Part shown: in pieces, positions 19,957 through 29,135 of the stretch
Layout of the letters: each line of letters opens with the position of its first letter
Position numbering within the stretch: position 1 is the first letter of the stretch
From: Chitinophagaceae bacterium DXS
GTDB lineage: Bacteria; Bacteroidota; Bacteroidia; Chitinophagales; Chitinophagaceae
Length of the DNA: 64,000 nt
Direction: 5' to 3'
NCBI GenBank assembly: GCA_030345135.1
Contig: CP128386.1
Span: forward strand, 651,129-715,128
Notes under the pieces: model-generated
Seen by the model: only the letters and a program-made list of their open reading frames with translations
Told to the model about the DNA's origin: nothing
The model's database searches: none
Program-made: the position numbers and the translations under genes

Positions 19957-21291
19957 TTAGCCAGGTTGCTTTACTGCCGTGCCCCAGGTGTAAACTCTTT
20001 TTATTGAAGGATTTTTTTTCAGGTTGGCCACGGCCACATCTGTTATTTTAGTTTTATTTAAGTTAACGGCTTCGAGGTGCTTAAGTAATTCGAGATTATT
20101 ACTCACATCATCTGTAACCGGGTTATTTTCTATCCGTAATTTTTCAAGATTAACGAATGACTTTAAAATGTGCAGATCGCTATCCGTAAAGTTATTGCCG
20201 GACAGGTTTAGCCAGATAACATTTTTGGCCAACGCCATCAGATCGTTGCTGATCTCTGACATTTTCACGCCCGAATTGGCCGGAAGTGTAATGTCCAGCA
20301 TCACCGGCTTATTTAACATCAACCTTACCATTAATCCTTTTGTTCTTAAGCGCGCCATCGCCAAAGTGTCTGTCTGCATTGGGATATCAGGATTGACAGC
20401 CTGAGTACTCATTTCGTCGTTACTGGTTCCATTATCAGGTTGATGAAAGCCCAGGTAGGTGCCTACCTGCATTTGTATAGAGTCCGGGTTTTTTAACTGT
20501 GCCATCGTTTTACCTTCCACTGCACCGGCCTTCTCTATCCACCATTTAATTATCTCGATCTCATTTTTTGAAAGCGGTGGTTTGCCGTCTGCGGGCATAT
20601 AATCTTTGTGCTCAGGATCGAGGGTGACACGCTTATATAGTTCGCTTTCGGCTAATTTTCCGGGAACGATCGCCGGGCCACTCTTGCCACCCTTTAATAA
20701 TGCTTGCAGGTTATCGACCGATAATTTTCCCTTCCGTTTGCCACCCTGGTGACACTGGGCACATTTATTCTGTAATATAGGCTCGACAACATCTTCAAAT
20801 ATCATGGCGCTTTGAACGCTTGCCGGCTTTTCACGCACCTGCTGCATTAGTGTACGCATACTGATGTACTCGTTACCGTGCGTAAGGCTTGCGCCCTGAT
20901 GACCACTATAGCTCATAAGCGCTATAAGACTGATCAGTAAAACGGAGAATAGTTTTCGCGGAATGTGTACCTCAAGCATCACTTTTTCCGTAGACAAATA
21001 ATATAACACACCTGAAATAATTGCAAGGGCAATACCAGACAACTTATGGTTGATTAATACAGTCTTGTCATAATCGCCGGATATGGATAATATGTAACCC
21101 AATAAACAGGCTAGCACTGCTGATACAAATCCAATAAATAATGTTACTGATACGGCTGGCTTTAAATTCTCGTATTTTTTCCTGTAGGATAAAAGGTTGA
21201 GAATTGCTGCCAGTATTATAAAACCAATTGGCAGATGCACAACAAGCGGATGCAAATGGCCCGAAAATGTAGTGATGTTGCCTAGCGTCAT
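19957..21291 (-). CDS. DUF2231 membrane domain plus c-type cytochrome and leucine-rich-like C-terminus
   Basis: This 444-residue protein has an N-terminal membrane domain of four or so helices (HLHPLVVHLPIGFIILAAILNLL is the DUF2231 signature). A planctomycete-type cytochrome motif CAQCH follows (C177, C180, H181), with GGKSGPAIVPGKLAESELYKRV and MPADGKPPLSKNEIEIIKWWIE. The C-terminal 130 residues carry leucine-rich-like repeats (NVIWLNLSGNNFTDSDLHILKSFVNLEKLRI). It probably sits in the inner membrane with the haem outside, passing electrons. It is downstream of the DUF1549/DUF1501 pair and forms the third member of that set. Confidence 0.88.
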   Translation of the reverse strand: MTLGNITTFSGHLHPLVVHLPIGFIILAAILNLLSYRKKYENLKPAVSVTLFIGFVSAVLACLLGYILSISGDYDKTVLINHKLSGIALAIISGVLYYLSTEKVMLEVHIPRKLFSVLLISLIALMSYSGHQGASLTHGNEYISMRTLMQQVREKPASVQSAMIFEDVVEPILQNKCAQCHQGGKRKGKLSVDNLQALLKGGKSGPAIVPGKLAESELYKRVTLDPEHKDYMPADGKPPLSKNEIEIIKWWIEKAGAVEGKTMAQLKNPDSIQMQVGTYLGFHQPDNGTSNDEMSTQAVNPDIPMQTDTLAMARLRTKGLMVRLMLNKPVMLDITLPANSGVKMSEISNDLMALAKNVIWLNLSGNNFTDSDLHILKSFVNLEKLRIENNPVTDDVSNNLELLKHLEAVNLNKTKITDVAVANLKKNPSIKRVYTWGTAVKQPG

Positions 21292-21439
21292 ATCAATGTG
21301 GTTCAGTTAAGAGTTGTCGATTTCAAACGTTATAAAATATAATTGTCGCAAAAGCTCTGTGGTACTCTGTGTCTTCTCTGGCTGTTTCTCCGTGTAACAA
21401 ATTTCCTGCTCGAACTTTCCATGAATCTCTGTTATAGTA

Positions 21440-22954
21440 TCAACTTAATATATCCTTTACAACTTTTCCCTCCACATCTGTAAGTCTGAAACGCCTGCCC
21501 TGAAATTTGTAGGTAAGCCGTTCATGATCTATACCCATGAGGTGCAGGAGTGTGGCCTGGAAATCGTGTACATGCACCGGGTCTTTTATAATGTTATAGC
21601 TAAAGTCATCCGTTTCGCCATAGGTTACACCAGGCTTAACTCCCGCGCCCGCCATCCACATGGTAAAACAACGCGGATGGTGGTCACGGCCGTAATCATT
21701 TGGTGTAAGCTTGCCTTGTGAATACACGGTACGGCCAAATTCGCCGCCCCATATCACCAGTGTATCTTCCAATAACCCCCGTTGTTTAAGATCTTTAATT
21801 AGCGCCGCGGTCGCCTGGTCTGTTGCCTTACATTGCGCTGCTATGCCTGATGGAAGACTGGTGTGCTGATCCCAGCCCTGGTGATACAGCTGCACAAATT
21901 TTACGTCTTTTTCCAACAGCTTACGTGCAAGTAAACAGTTGGCTGCATAGGTGCCGGAATCCCTGCTATCCGGGCCGTACATTTCAAATATCTCGTTTGG
22001 TTCATCTGCTGTGCTCAACACGTCCGGTACGGAGGTTTGCATACGATAGGCCATCTCATATTGCGCTATACGGGCATCCACTTCCGGATCGCCGTAAGCA
22101 GCGTTTTGCAGCTGATTTAGTTTTGACAGATAATCCAGCATTTCTTTACGGTCCTCACCATCGTATCCATCAGGGTTATTGAGAAATAACACCGGATCTT
22201 TCCCCGCTCTAAACTGCACTCCCTGGAACTTAGATGGCAGGAAACCGTTACCCCATAGCCGCGAATAAAGCGGCTGATCTTTCTGTCCGTTTTTGGAAAC
22301 AAGCACAATAAAAGTTGGCAGGTTATTGTTATCAGACCCAAGCCCATAACTTACCCAGGATCCAATGGAAGGCCTGCCGGGTAACTGATTACCCGTTTGA
22401 AAAAAAGTAATAGCAGGATCATGATTGATGGCCTCTGAATGCATCGATTTTACGATACATAGCTCATCAACAACTTCTGCTGTAAACGGCATCAACTCGC
22501 TCATCCATGTGCCGGTTTGGCCATGCTGGTTAAATTTATAGTATGATGGTACTACAGGTAATGCACTTTGATTGGCGCTCATACCGGTAAGCCGTTGCCC
22601 TTTCCGCACCGAATCCGGTAGGTTTTGACCCATCATTTTGGCAAGCATGGGTTTGTAATCGAAGGTTTCAAATTGCGATGGACCGCCGCTTTGAAACAAA
22701 TAAACCACCCTTTTTGCTTTTGGTGCAAAGTGAGGCAAGGCCCTTAATATATCGGCCTCCAGGTCGCCGGTAGCAGCAACTTCCGCTTTGGAGGCGCCGC
22801 CAAATAAACTGTTGCCGAACAATGAACCCAGCGCCAACGCCCCAATACCTAATGAGGTCCTGGTTAAAAAATTCCTTCGGTCGAGCCTTTTATTGAGCTC
22901 GTTAAATTCTGGTGTATTGAGCCTAAACTCATCATCATGATGAAAATCAGACAT
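21440..22954 (-). CDS. DUF1501 (sulfatase-fold) secreted protein
   Basis: This 504-residue protein has an N-terminal region with DRRNFLTRTSLGIGALALGSLFG, which resembles a twin-arginine-type export signal (RR-x-F-L). The body matches DUF1501: VVYLFQSGGPSQFETFDYKP near the start, HQGWDQHT and WGGEFGRTVYS in the centre, and GRDHHPRCFTMWMAGAGVKPG toward the end. The alkaline-phosphatase/sulfatase-like fold contains conserved Asp/His metal-type residues, but no enzymatic activity is established for the family as far as I know. It starts 4 bases after the stop of the DUF1549/DUF1553 gene, so the two are surely co-transcribed and probably act together. Confidence 0.93.
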   Translation of the reverse strand: MSDFHHDDEFRLNTPEFNELNKRLDRRNFLTRTSLGIGALALGSLFGNSLFGGASKAEVAATGDLEADILRALPHFAPKAKRVVYLFQSGGPSQFETFDYKPMLAKMMGQNLPDSVRKGQRLTGMSANQSALPVVPSYYKFNQHGQTGTWMSELMPFTAEVVDELCIVKSMHSEAINHDPAITFFQTGNQLPGRPSIGSWVSYGLGSDNNNLPTFIVLVSKNGQKDQPLYSRLWGNGFLPSKFQGVQFRAGKDPVLFLNNPDGYDGEDRKEMLDYLSKLNQLQNAAYGDPEVDARIAQYEMAYRMQTSVPDVLSTADEPNEIFEMYGPDSRDSGTYAANCLLARKLLEKDVKFVQLYHQGWDQHTSLPSGIAAQCKATDQATAALIKDLKQRGLLEDTLVIWGGEFGRTVYSQGKLTPNDYGRDHHPRCFTMWMAGAGVKPGVTYGETDDFSYNIIKDPVHVHDFQATLLHLMGIDHERLTYKFQGRRFRLTDVEGKVVKDILS

Positions 22955-22958
22955 ACAA

Positions 22959-25900
22959 TTATCTTTTAGTTAGTGATGCATCTGAATTAATGATAGTACT
23001 GGCAACCACCGAGTTGGCGGCAATCATAGAGCTATCCAGCGTTTTATCTGTTTTATATTGCCCTGCATTAAGCCAGCCGGCCTGCTTTTCAGGATGCAGC
23101 CTGAACTTTTTAAGCTCAGCCTGTTGCATGGTTAAGAGCAGATTTATTTCGTTTGGCATAGGCCTTCTCCCGGTAAGCTTACGGTAAGTTGTAATGATGG
23201 CTTCGCGGCTGTCGGGGATCCGGGTCATTTGCTCACCCATTACCTTGGCCGCTTCCACAAAGGTTGGATCATTAAGGGTTACCAATGCCTGAAGGGGCGT
23301 GTTGGTTTTTTGCCTCCGCATGATGCAGTAACTGCGTGCCGTGGCATCAAAGGTTGCCAATGTTGGGTTGGGCACCGAACGCTTAATGATCACGTATAAG
23401 CTGCGCCGGTAAACAGATCTGCCGGTGTCTGCGCTATACGTAGTATTGTTAATCTCCCAAAGGCCTTCAGGCTGATAGGGTTTCACACTTTTGCCGCCTA
23501 TTTCTGCGTTAAGTAATCCACTTGCAAAAAGCGCATTGTCGCGGATCATTTCGGCCTGCATGCGATAAGCCGGGCCATGTGAAAGGAAACGGTTGTCTGG
23601 GTCTTTTTCTACGGACTTTTTGCTTGCGCGGGAATCCTGACGGTACGTGGCTGACATCACAATCATTTTATTGAGCTTCTTTACGTCCCAGCCCGATTCA
23701 ATAAAGGTTGTAGCCAGCCAATCCAGCAGCTCGGGATGACTTGGCATTTCGCCCTGGTTGCCAAAATCCTCAGCAGTTTTTACTATACCCGTTCCGAAAA
23801 AGTTTTGCCAAAAACGGTTTACAGCAACCCTTGCAGCCAGTGGATTATTGGGGTTGGTTGCCCATTGTGCCAGGCCATACCTGTTTTTAGGCAAGTGTTT
23901 ATCAAAAGGTAAAATAGCCTCCGGCGTATTTGGATAAACCTGCTCCCCGGGCATATCATAATTGCCCCGTTTTAGCAAGAATGTTTTTTTAGGTTGGGCC
24001 ATTTCCCGCATCACCATTACTTCATCAATATTCTCTGTCGAATCTGATAGTTGGGTCCGCAATGCGGTTAATTTTTGTTCCTCGGATTGTACATTTGGGT
24101 CGATGGCTGAAACATAATAAGCCCTTAAATTATTTAAATCATCAGGCGATAATGCCGCTTTATTCTTGAATGTAATTTCCGACCAGTTTGCTTTTTGAGC
24201 TAATATCTTAATTTCATATGGAGTTAATGCCCGGTTATAAACGGTAATGTCATCAACCTTGCCATCCTTAAAGCCACGGCCACGCCACCAGGCGCCTATT
24301 TGCAGGCCCGGGCCGCCTCCGTTAAAGAGGATGTCTTTGGTAAGCTCATCCATCGTGGTCTCCATGGGTAATTCAAGGCCATCCATATATAATTTAAGAC
24401 CGGCAGCCTTTGACGAACCATCGTAAGTAACAGTGAGCTGTATCCATTTATCGCGCGCTACATCATTAATACTCACTCTGGTAATAGCATTTGACGGGGC
24501 CGTATGCGCCATATTCAGCTCCAGTTTGTTGTTCTTCAAATAAAGATGGTATCCTTTAAAATTATACAAACGCTCGGCGGTGCTTTTATGAAAAATAACG
24601 CCCTCGGTAAGCTGCTTTGGAATGTTTACCCATAAGCCTATGGTAAAAGGCTGCGACCGCCTGAAAATGCCGGTCTTGTTCAGATCAAGCCAGGTGTCAC
24701 CATTAAGTACAATGGCTTTGCCGCTACCCCGCTCCTCAAGCACTGCTTTATCTCCCGGTTGACCGGTTTCGCGTTTCATTGAGGCTATATCTTTGGGATT
24801 AATGCTATTGACCAGGCTTCCTTTATCAAAGGTGTAAAAAGCCTGTATACCGGTACGCGGAACTTTATCTTCAGATAGTTTTTTGTAGCCTCCGTCATTC
24901 ATCCATTTATCAAAGCCTATGGTAGCGTTGCGTTCGGTTGCAGCAAGTTTTTTAAGCTCATTGTTGATGTTGTTATTGATGAACAGGAGGAGCTTTTCTT
25001 TTTCTGCAGTCGGCAGCAGCAATGTTGGTGTAGGCAGGGCGTCGTCAAAAGAGATCTGGCCGGCTTCTTTTATATTGTTGAAAAAACTGAACAGCTCATA
25101 GTAATTCTTCTGGGATATCGGATCGAATTTATGATCGTGACATTTAGCGCATCCTACAGACATGCCCAGTATTGCATTGCCAAACGTATTTGTTCTGTCT
25201 ACAACATATTCGGTTTGGAATTCCTCCTCAATAATACCTCCCTCCATGTTTTGCGGATGGTTGCGATTAAACGCTGTGGCTATTATCATATCGCGGGTTG
25301 GGTGGGGCATCAGATCGCCGGCCAGTTGCCATTGGATAAACTTATCATAGCTCATATTGGTATTGAAGGCCTTGATTACCCAGTCGCGGTACGGTGACAT
25401 GTCTCTGACCCTGTCAACAGTATATCCATGTGAATCGGCATATCTCGCGACATCCAGCCAGTCAACTGCCATTTTTTCTCCATAGTGTTGGGATGCGAGC
25501 AATCTGTCGACCTGTTTTTCATAAGCATTAGGAGCATTGTCATTTACAAAATTATCTATCTCGGACAGGGTAGGCGGTAGCCCTGTAAGATCAAGTGTAA
25601 CACGGCGCAGCAGTAATTCCTTGTCTGCTTCTTTTGACGGTTCCAGCTTTTGCTGTTTTAACCTGGCTAATACAAAATTATCGATGGGGTTGATTATAAT
25701 GCCATCTGCTTCCGGTATCTCAGGCTTTACGGGTTTTACAAAAGCCCAATGGGGTTTGTAAACCGCACCATCTTCAATCCATTTGATCAGCACCGCTTTT
25801 TCCTGTGCTGTAAGGGTATGGTGCGATTCGGGTGAAGGCATCATATACTTCGGATCATTTGACAAGATACGGTGAAAAACTTCGCTGCCTTCTAAGTTTC

Positions 25901-26183
25901 CGGGATCTATTGCCACTTTGCCCGGGTCCTCCGGTAAACTGCCATAAGCGAACTTGTCGATATCCAACCGCAGACCTGCCTGTTGTTTAGCTTTATCGGG
26001 CCCATGGCAGGCAAAACATTTATCAGACAGAATAGGTTTTACGTCCATGTTATAATCTGGTGAAGCAGGTAAAGCATTGTATGCTTCCTTTACATCAGGA
26101 AGTAAATCAATGGCTGTTGAATAATGGTAGAAGCCGGCAAACAACAATAAGGCAACAAGCAATATAGATATAAGCCTTCTCAT
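22959..26183 (-). CDS. Planctomycete-type cytochrome / DUF1549 / LamG / DUF1553 protein
   Basis: This 1074-residue exported protein has an N-terminal hydrophobic segment, then a haem motif CFACH (C56, C59, H60) in the PSCyt1 module, with MPSPESHHTLTAQEKAVLIKWIEDGA. DUF1549 follows (about 155-365) with a second haem motif CAKCHDHKFDPI (C345, C348, H349). A LamG/concanavalin module is inserted at about 435-665 (FTIGLWVNIPK, NRALTPYEIKIL). DUF1553 follows with NRFWQNFFGTGIVKTAEDFG, LLDWLATTFI and MRRQKTNTPLQALVTLNDPTF. These proteins are abundant in planctomycetes and in some Bacteroidota near glycan genes. The two haem sites suggest periplasmic electron transfer coupled to sugar or polymer oxidation, but this is inference. 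Confidence 0.93.
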   Translation of the reverse strand: MRRLISILLVALLLFAGFYHYSTAIDLLPDVKEAYNALPASPDYNMDVKPILSDKCFACHGPDKAKQQAGLRLDIDKFAYGSLPEDPGKVAIDPGNLEGSEVFHRILSNDPKYMMPSPESHHTLTAQEKAVLIKWIEDGAVYKPHWAFVKPVKPEIPEADGIIINPIDNFVLARLKQQKLEPSKEADKELLLRRVTLDLTGLPPTLSEIDNFVNDNAPNAYEKQVDRLLASQHYGEKMAVDWLDVARYADSHGYTVDRVRDMSPYRDWVIKAFNTNMSYDKFIQWQLAGDLMPHPTRDMIIATAFNRNHPQNMEGGIIEEEFQTEYVVDRTNTFGNAILGMSVGCAKCHDHKFDPISQKNYYELFSFFNNIKEAGQISFDDALPTPTLLLPTAEKEKLLLFINNNINNELKKLAATERNATIGFDKWMNDGGYKKLSEDKVPRTGIQAFYTFDKGSLVNSINPKDIASMKRETGQPGDKAVLEERGSGKAIVLNGDTWLDLNKTGIFRRSQPFTIGLWVNIPKQLTEGVIFHKSTAERLYNFKGYHLYLKNNKLELNMAHTAPSNAITRVSINDVARDKWIQLTVTYDGSSKAAGLKLYMDGLELPMETTMDELTKDILFNGGGPGLQIGAWWRGRGFKDGKVDDITVYNRALTPYEIKILAQKANWSEITFKNKAALSPDDLNNLRAYYVSAIDPNVQSEEQKLTALRTQLSDSTENIDEVMVMREMAQPKKTFLLKRGNYDMPGEQVYPNTPEAILPFDKHLPKNRYGLAQWATNPNNPLAARVAVNRFWQNFFGTGIVKTAEDFGNQGEMPSHPELLDWLATTFIESGWDVKKLNKMIVMSATYRQDSRASKKSVEKDPDNRFLSHGPAYRMQAEMIRDNALFASGLLNAEIGGKSVKPYQPEGLWEINNTTYSADTGRSVYRRSLYVIIKRSVPNPTLATFDATARSYCIMRRQKTNTPLQALVTLNDPTFVEAAKVMGEQMTRIPDSREAIITTYRKLTGRRPMPNEINLLLTMQQAELKKFRLHPEKQAGWLNAGQYKTDKTLDSSMIAANSVVASTIINSDASLTKR

Positions 26184-26501
26184 GAAGCAATGTTCTTGTT
26201 TATAATTTAATTTATTACATATTGCGCAAATACCCCTGATATAGTGTATTGCTAATCAAAATCTATCCTGTTGCCAACGCGTAAAGCAGGAAAACTCCTG
26301 TGCTAAAGGTGAAAAATCTGTCCTGAATTCTTATGGCAAAAAGCTCAGCAGATTGCCTGCTAAACTATATGTTCTTATGTATAAACATACGAAAAGTTTA
26401 CAATTGCAATTCAATGCCGTTTAGTTATGCAAGCATTGCCAACTTTAGGAGATTGTTCCTGAGGTGTCGATGAAGGATTTGAAGCTTAATTCATTGCCGT
26501 C

Positions 26502-26611
26502 TGCTTTAGCTGACGGGAAACGAAACTAATTGAATATGGCTTTAGCCCGCAATCCATTTTTTAGGCTAAAGCCCGGTTTAAAAGATAAGCCACTGTCCGT
26601 CAGCTAAAGCA
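26502..26611. repeat. Nested inverted repeat (GCTTTAGC-type palindrome)
   Basis: A perfect 15-base outer arm TGCTTTAGCTGACGG (26502-26516) pairs with 26597-26611. Inside it GGCTTTAGCC (26538-26547) pairs with GGCTAAAGCC (26564-26573). It is non-coding and directly abuts the second MITE-like element. The remaining 300 bases upstream (26184-26501) hold no gene I can support. Confidence 0.65.
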
Positions 26612-26612
26612 T

Positions 26613-26856
26613 AATGTCGTTTAGTTAAGATGCTTTAGTGGTGTTGCTCCGTAGGAGCATCCTGTTTGTAGAAAGAAAAAAAAGATCGACCAGCTCCGGT
26701 AGGAGCTACCGGTTAAGCATTACAGGAGACTCTGCCGGAGTCTGATGACATTTAAAAATTCTGATTTTCTACAAACAGGGAGCTCCGCCGGAGTGGCACA
26801 TAGCAGACACACAGAATCCCAGAGACTATACGATGCCTGCTTAGCTAAGCGACATT
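26613..26856 (-). mobile_element. Palindromic MITE-like element, copy 2 (inverted)
   Basis: The terminal arms are AATGTCGTTTAGTTAAG (26613-26629) and the complement of AATGTCGCTTAGCTAAG (26840-26856). The inside matches copy 1 (16700-16936) in the opposite orientation, with the TTTCTACAAA/TTTGTAGAAA blocks and GCTCC/GGAGC hairpins in the same order. The two copies bound about 9.7 kb containing the sialidase-like, SDR and DUF1501/DUF1549 genes. Confidence 0.75.
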
Positions 26857-26968
26857 GATTATTTAATCTTAAATAATTTATCTCTAAACCAGAGATATTG
26901 GTATCTTTTGCCTTTTTGAGAAGACAAATAAATATACTGTTCACTACCTTTTTGACAACCACTCAATC

Positions 26969-28780
26969 ATGAATAAAAACTTTCTTCGCTCTGCATTCAC
27001 CTTACTTTACATTGCTCTCAATTGTACTGGTCCATTTGCCCAGACAGCAGTTTTGCCAACGCAATGGACAAAAGCTGCGATGGATGCTACGGTGCCTTTT
27101 TCAGAATATCCAAGACCACAATTGCAGCGCGACGATTGGATGTGCCTGAATGGCAAATGGGATTATAGAGGGGGAAAAAATGTTGCCAACGCACTGGATC
27201 CAAAAGAAGCGATAACATTTGATAGCGAAGCGGAACAGATCCTGGTTCCTTATTGTCCCGAGTCTGTATTGTCCGGTATTCAACGTCCCCAGGAGATCAA
27301 CATGTGGTATCGCCGCAGTTTTGAAATTCCTTCCGCATGGAAAAGCAAGCAGGTCATTATTCACTTCGAAGCAGTGGCTTATCAGGCAACACTTTTTGTA
27401 AACGGACATAAAGCAGGCACTCACGCCGGTAGTTATGATGCTTTTAGTTTTGATATAACACAATATTTAGTGAATGGTAAGAATACATTGGTAGTAGCAG
27501 TTCTGGATCTCAATGATGGGCGTGTTCCATCTGGCAAAAGCGGGCCAAGAGGTGATTATACTTTCTGTTCAGGCATATGGCAAACCGTGTGGTTAGAGCC
27601 GGTAAACAAAACATATATTGAAAACATCCGTCTGCTGCCTGATCTTGCTAATAGTCGCCTGAAAGTGCAAGTAGCCACTAAGGGTGAGGGAAAAGTATCA
27701 GCAATAGCACTCGATGGAAACAACGTTGTTTCGCAAGCGGAATCAACAAGCGGCAACTATTTTTATCTGCCGGTGAAAACACCAAAGCTTTGGTCGCCGG
27801 ATAACCCTTTTTTATATGACCTTACGATCAGCTTAAAAGATGCGAAGGGAAATGTTGATAAGGTAAAAAGCTATTTCGGCATGCGCGATATTAAGTTAGG
27901 CAAGGTTAATGGCGTCGTACGGCCGTTGATCAATGGCAGTTTTATGATGCAGCTTGGCTTGCTTGACCAGGGTTATTGGCCGGATGGTATATTGACCGCG
28001 CCGACGGAAGAAGCACTTAAGTTTGATGTTGAATTTACCAAAAAGGCCGGGTTTAACCTGATCCGCAAGCATATGAAAACCGAGCCGCAGCGTTTTTATT
28101 ACTGGGCCGACAAACTGGGATTATTCGTTTGGCAGGATATGCCTGCGATATGGTATCAGCATGAAGATTCTGCCGCAACAAGAACTGAATTTCGTAAAGA
28201 GTTAAAACTGTTGATTGACGAACATTACAATTCACCATCCATTATCACTTGGGTGCCTTTCAACGAAAACTGGGGAGCGTTTGATGTGAAGGAGATTACA
28301 GATTGGGTGAAGCAATATGATCCGTCAAGACTTGTGAATGGTAACTCCGGTTTCAATAATAATCCTTCTTATCAAAAAGCTTATGGCGATCCCGGGAATG
28401 GAGATTATGTTGATACGCATATTTATGTGGGGCCGTATAAGGCCTCGGTGCCGGATGAACACCGGGCTGCATCGTTAGGCGAATTTGGAGGCGTAGGTTT
28501 ATTTGTTCGTGATCATATGTGGCCCGTTGAGAATAATGCATATGCCTATGAACCGACAAAGCAACGGCTAACGGAACGGTACGTCTTTTTATTAGATCAG
28601 GTAGAGCAGTTAATGAAATACAAAGGCCTGAGCGTGGCTATTTATACGCAGACAACAGACGTAGAGCACGAGGTGAATGGTTTGCTTACTTATGACAGGG
28701 CTTTTGAAAAAATGGAGATAGAAAAAGTTAAAGCGGTGAATGAAGCTGTGATTAAAGCAAGCTATAAATTGAAGCCTTAG
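26969..28780 (+). CDS. Glycoside hydrolase family 2 (beta-galactosidase/glucuronidase-like)
   Basis: This 603-residue exported protein has a signal peptide ending GPFAQ. It shows the GH2 order: a sugar-binding jelly roll (about 45-215, with MWYRRSFEIP, VNGHKAGTHAGSYDAFSFDIT), an immunoglobulin-like sandwich (about 220-310), and a TIM barrel with acid/base E433 in WVPFNENWGAFD and nucleophile E505 in LGEFGGVG. It is shorter than LacZ and lacks the extra C-terminal domains. Typical activities are beta-galactosidase, beta-glucuronidase or beta-mannosidase. It stands alone on the + strand, 110 bases after the repeat element, and probably works with the enzymes of the upstream utilisation locus. 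Confidence 0.92.
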   Translation: MNKNFLRSAFTLLYIALNCTGPFAQTAVLPTQWTKAAMDATVPFSEYPRPQLQRDDWMCLNGKWDYRGGKNVANALDPKEAITFDSEAEQILVPYCPESVLSGIQRPQEINMWYRRSFEIPSAWKSKQVIIHFEAVAYQATLFVNGHKAGTHAGSYDAFSFDITQYLVNGKNTLVVAVLDLNDGRVPSGKSGPRGDYTFCSGIWQTVWLEPVNKTYIENIRLLPDLANSRLKVQVATKGEGKVSAIALDGNNVVSQAESTSGNYFYLPVKTPKLWSPDNPFLYDLTISLKDAKGNVDKVKSYFGMRDIKLGKVNGVVRPLINGSFMMQLGLLDQGYWPDGILTAPTEEALKFDVEFTKKAGFNLIRKHMKTEPQRFYYWADKLGLFVWQDMPAIWYQHEDSAATRTEFRKELKLLIDEHYNSPSIITWVPFNENWGAFDVKEITDWVKQYDPSRLVNGNSGFNNNPSYQKAYGDPGNGDYVDTHIYVGPYKASVPDEHRAASLGEFGGVGLFVRDHMWPVENNAYAYEPTKQRLTERYVFLLDQVEQLMKYKGLSVAIYTQTTDVEHEVNGLLTYDRAFEKMEIEKVKAVNEAVIKASYKLKP

Positions 28781-28863
28781 GCGAATAGAAAATCGTTTCG
28801 TGAAAAGCCTCGCGGAAATGCGGAGCTTTGCATTTCCCCAAAATTAATTTCCATTTCCCGCTG

Positions 28864-29023
28864 TCCGGGATGTTCCGCAGGGCATCCCGGACTACAGATA
28901 TAAAGGGATATTAATCCCCCTGCAACACTGATGCGTGGCTGGTAAAAAATATTTATAGCTTGATTAAGGATTGAAATTCCATTTAATCTGGTGTTCGACA
29001 TGCGTTGCGCTAACATGTCGAAC
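28864..29023 (+). repeat. Dispersed repeat family B, copy 2
   Basis: CCGGGATGTTCCGCAGGGCA...CCGG folds back on itself. ACTACAGATA...GGGATATTAATCCCC follows, and the copy ends in a perfect 10-base hairpin GTTCGACATG (28993-29002) / CATGTCGAAC (29014-29023). The block order equals that at 18168-18333. An independent 8-base hairpin GGAAATGC/GCATTTCC lies just upstream at 28814-28837. Together they fill the 355-base gap before the sigma factor gene. Confidence 0.7.
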
Positions 29024-29135
29024 GGCATGAAGCATATCGAACACCATGAATTTCATCAACAAAAAAGCCTCATTCAGGAATGAACAAGGCGAGTTAAACC
29101 AAAAAACATGTATCTGTTCAAGCTTTTAGTAACAC

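Noticed and set aside
26720-26962. 80-codon minus-strand frame
   Set aside because: It runs through the palindromic MITE-like element, which is non-coding in its other copy.
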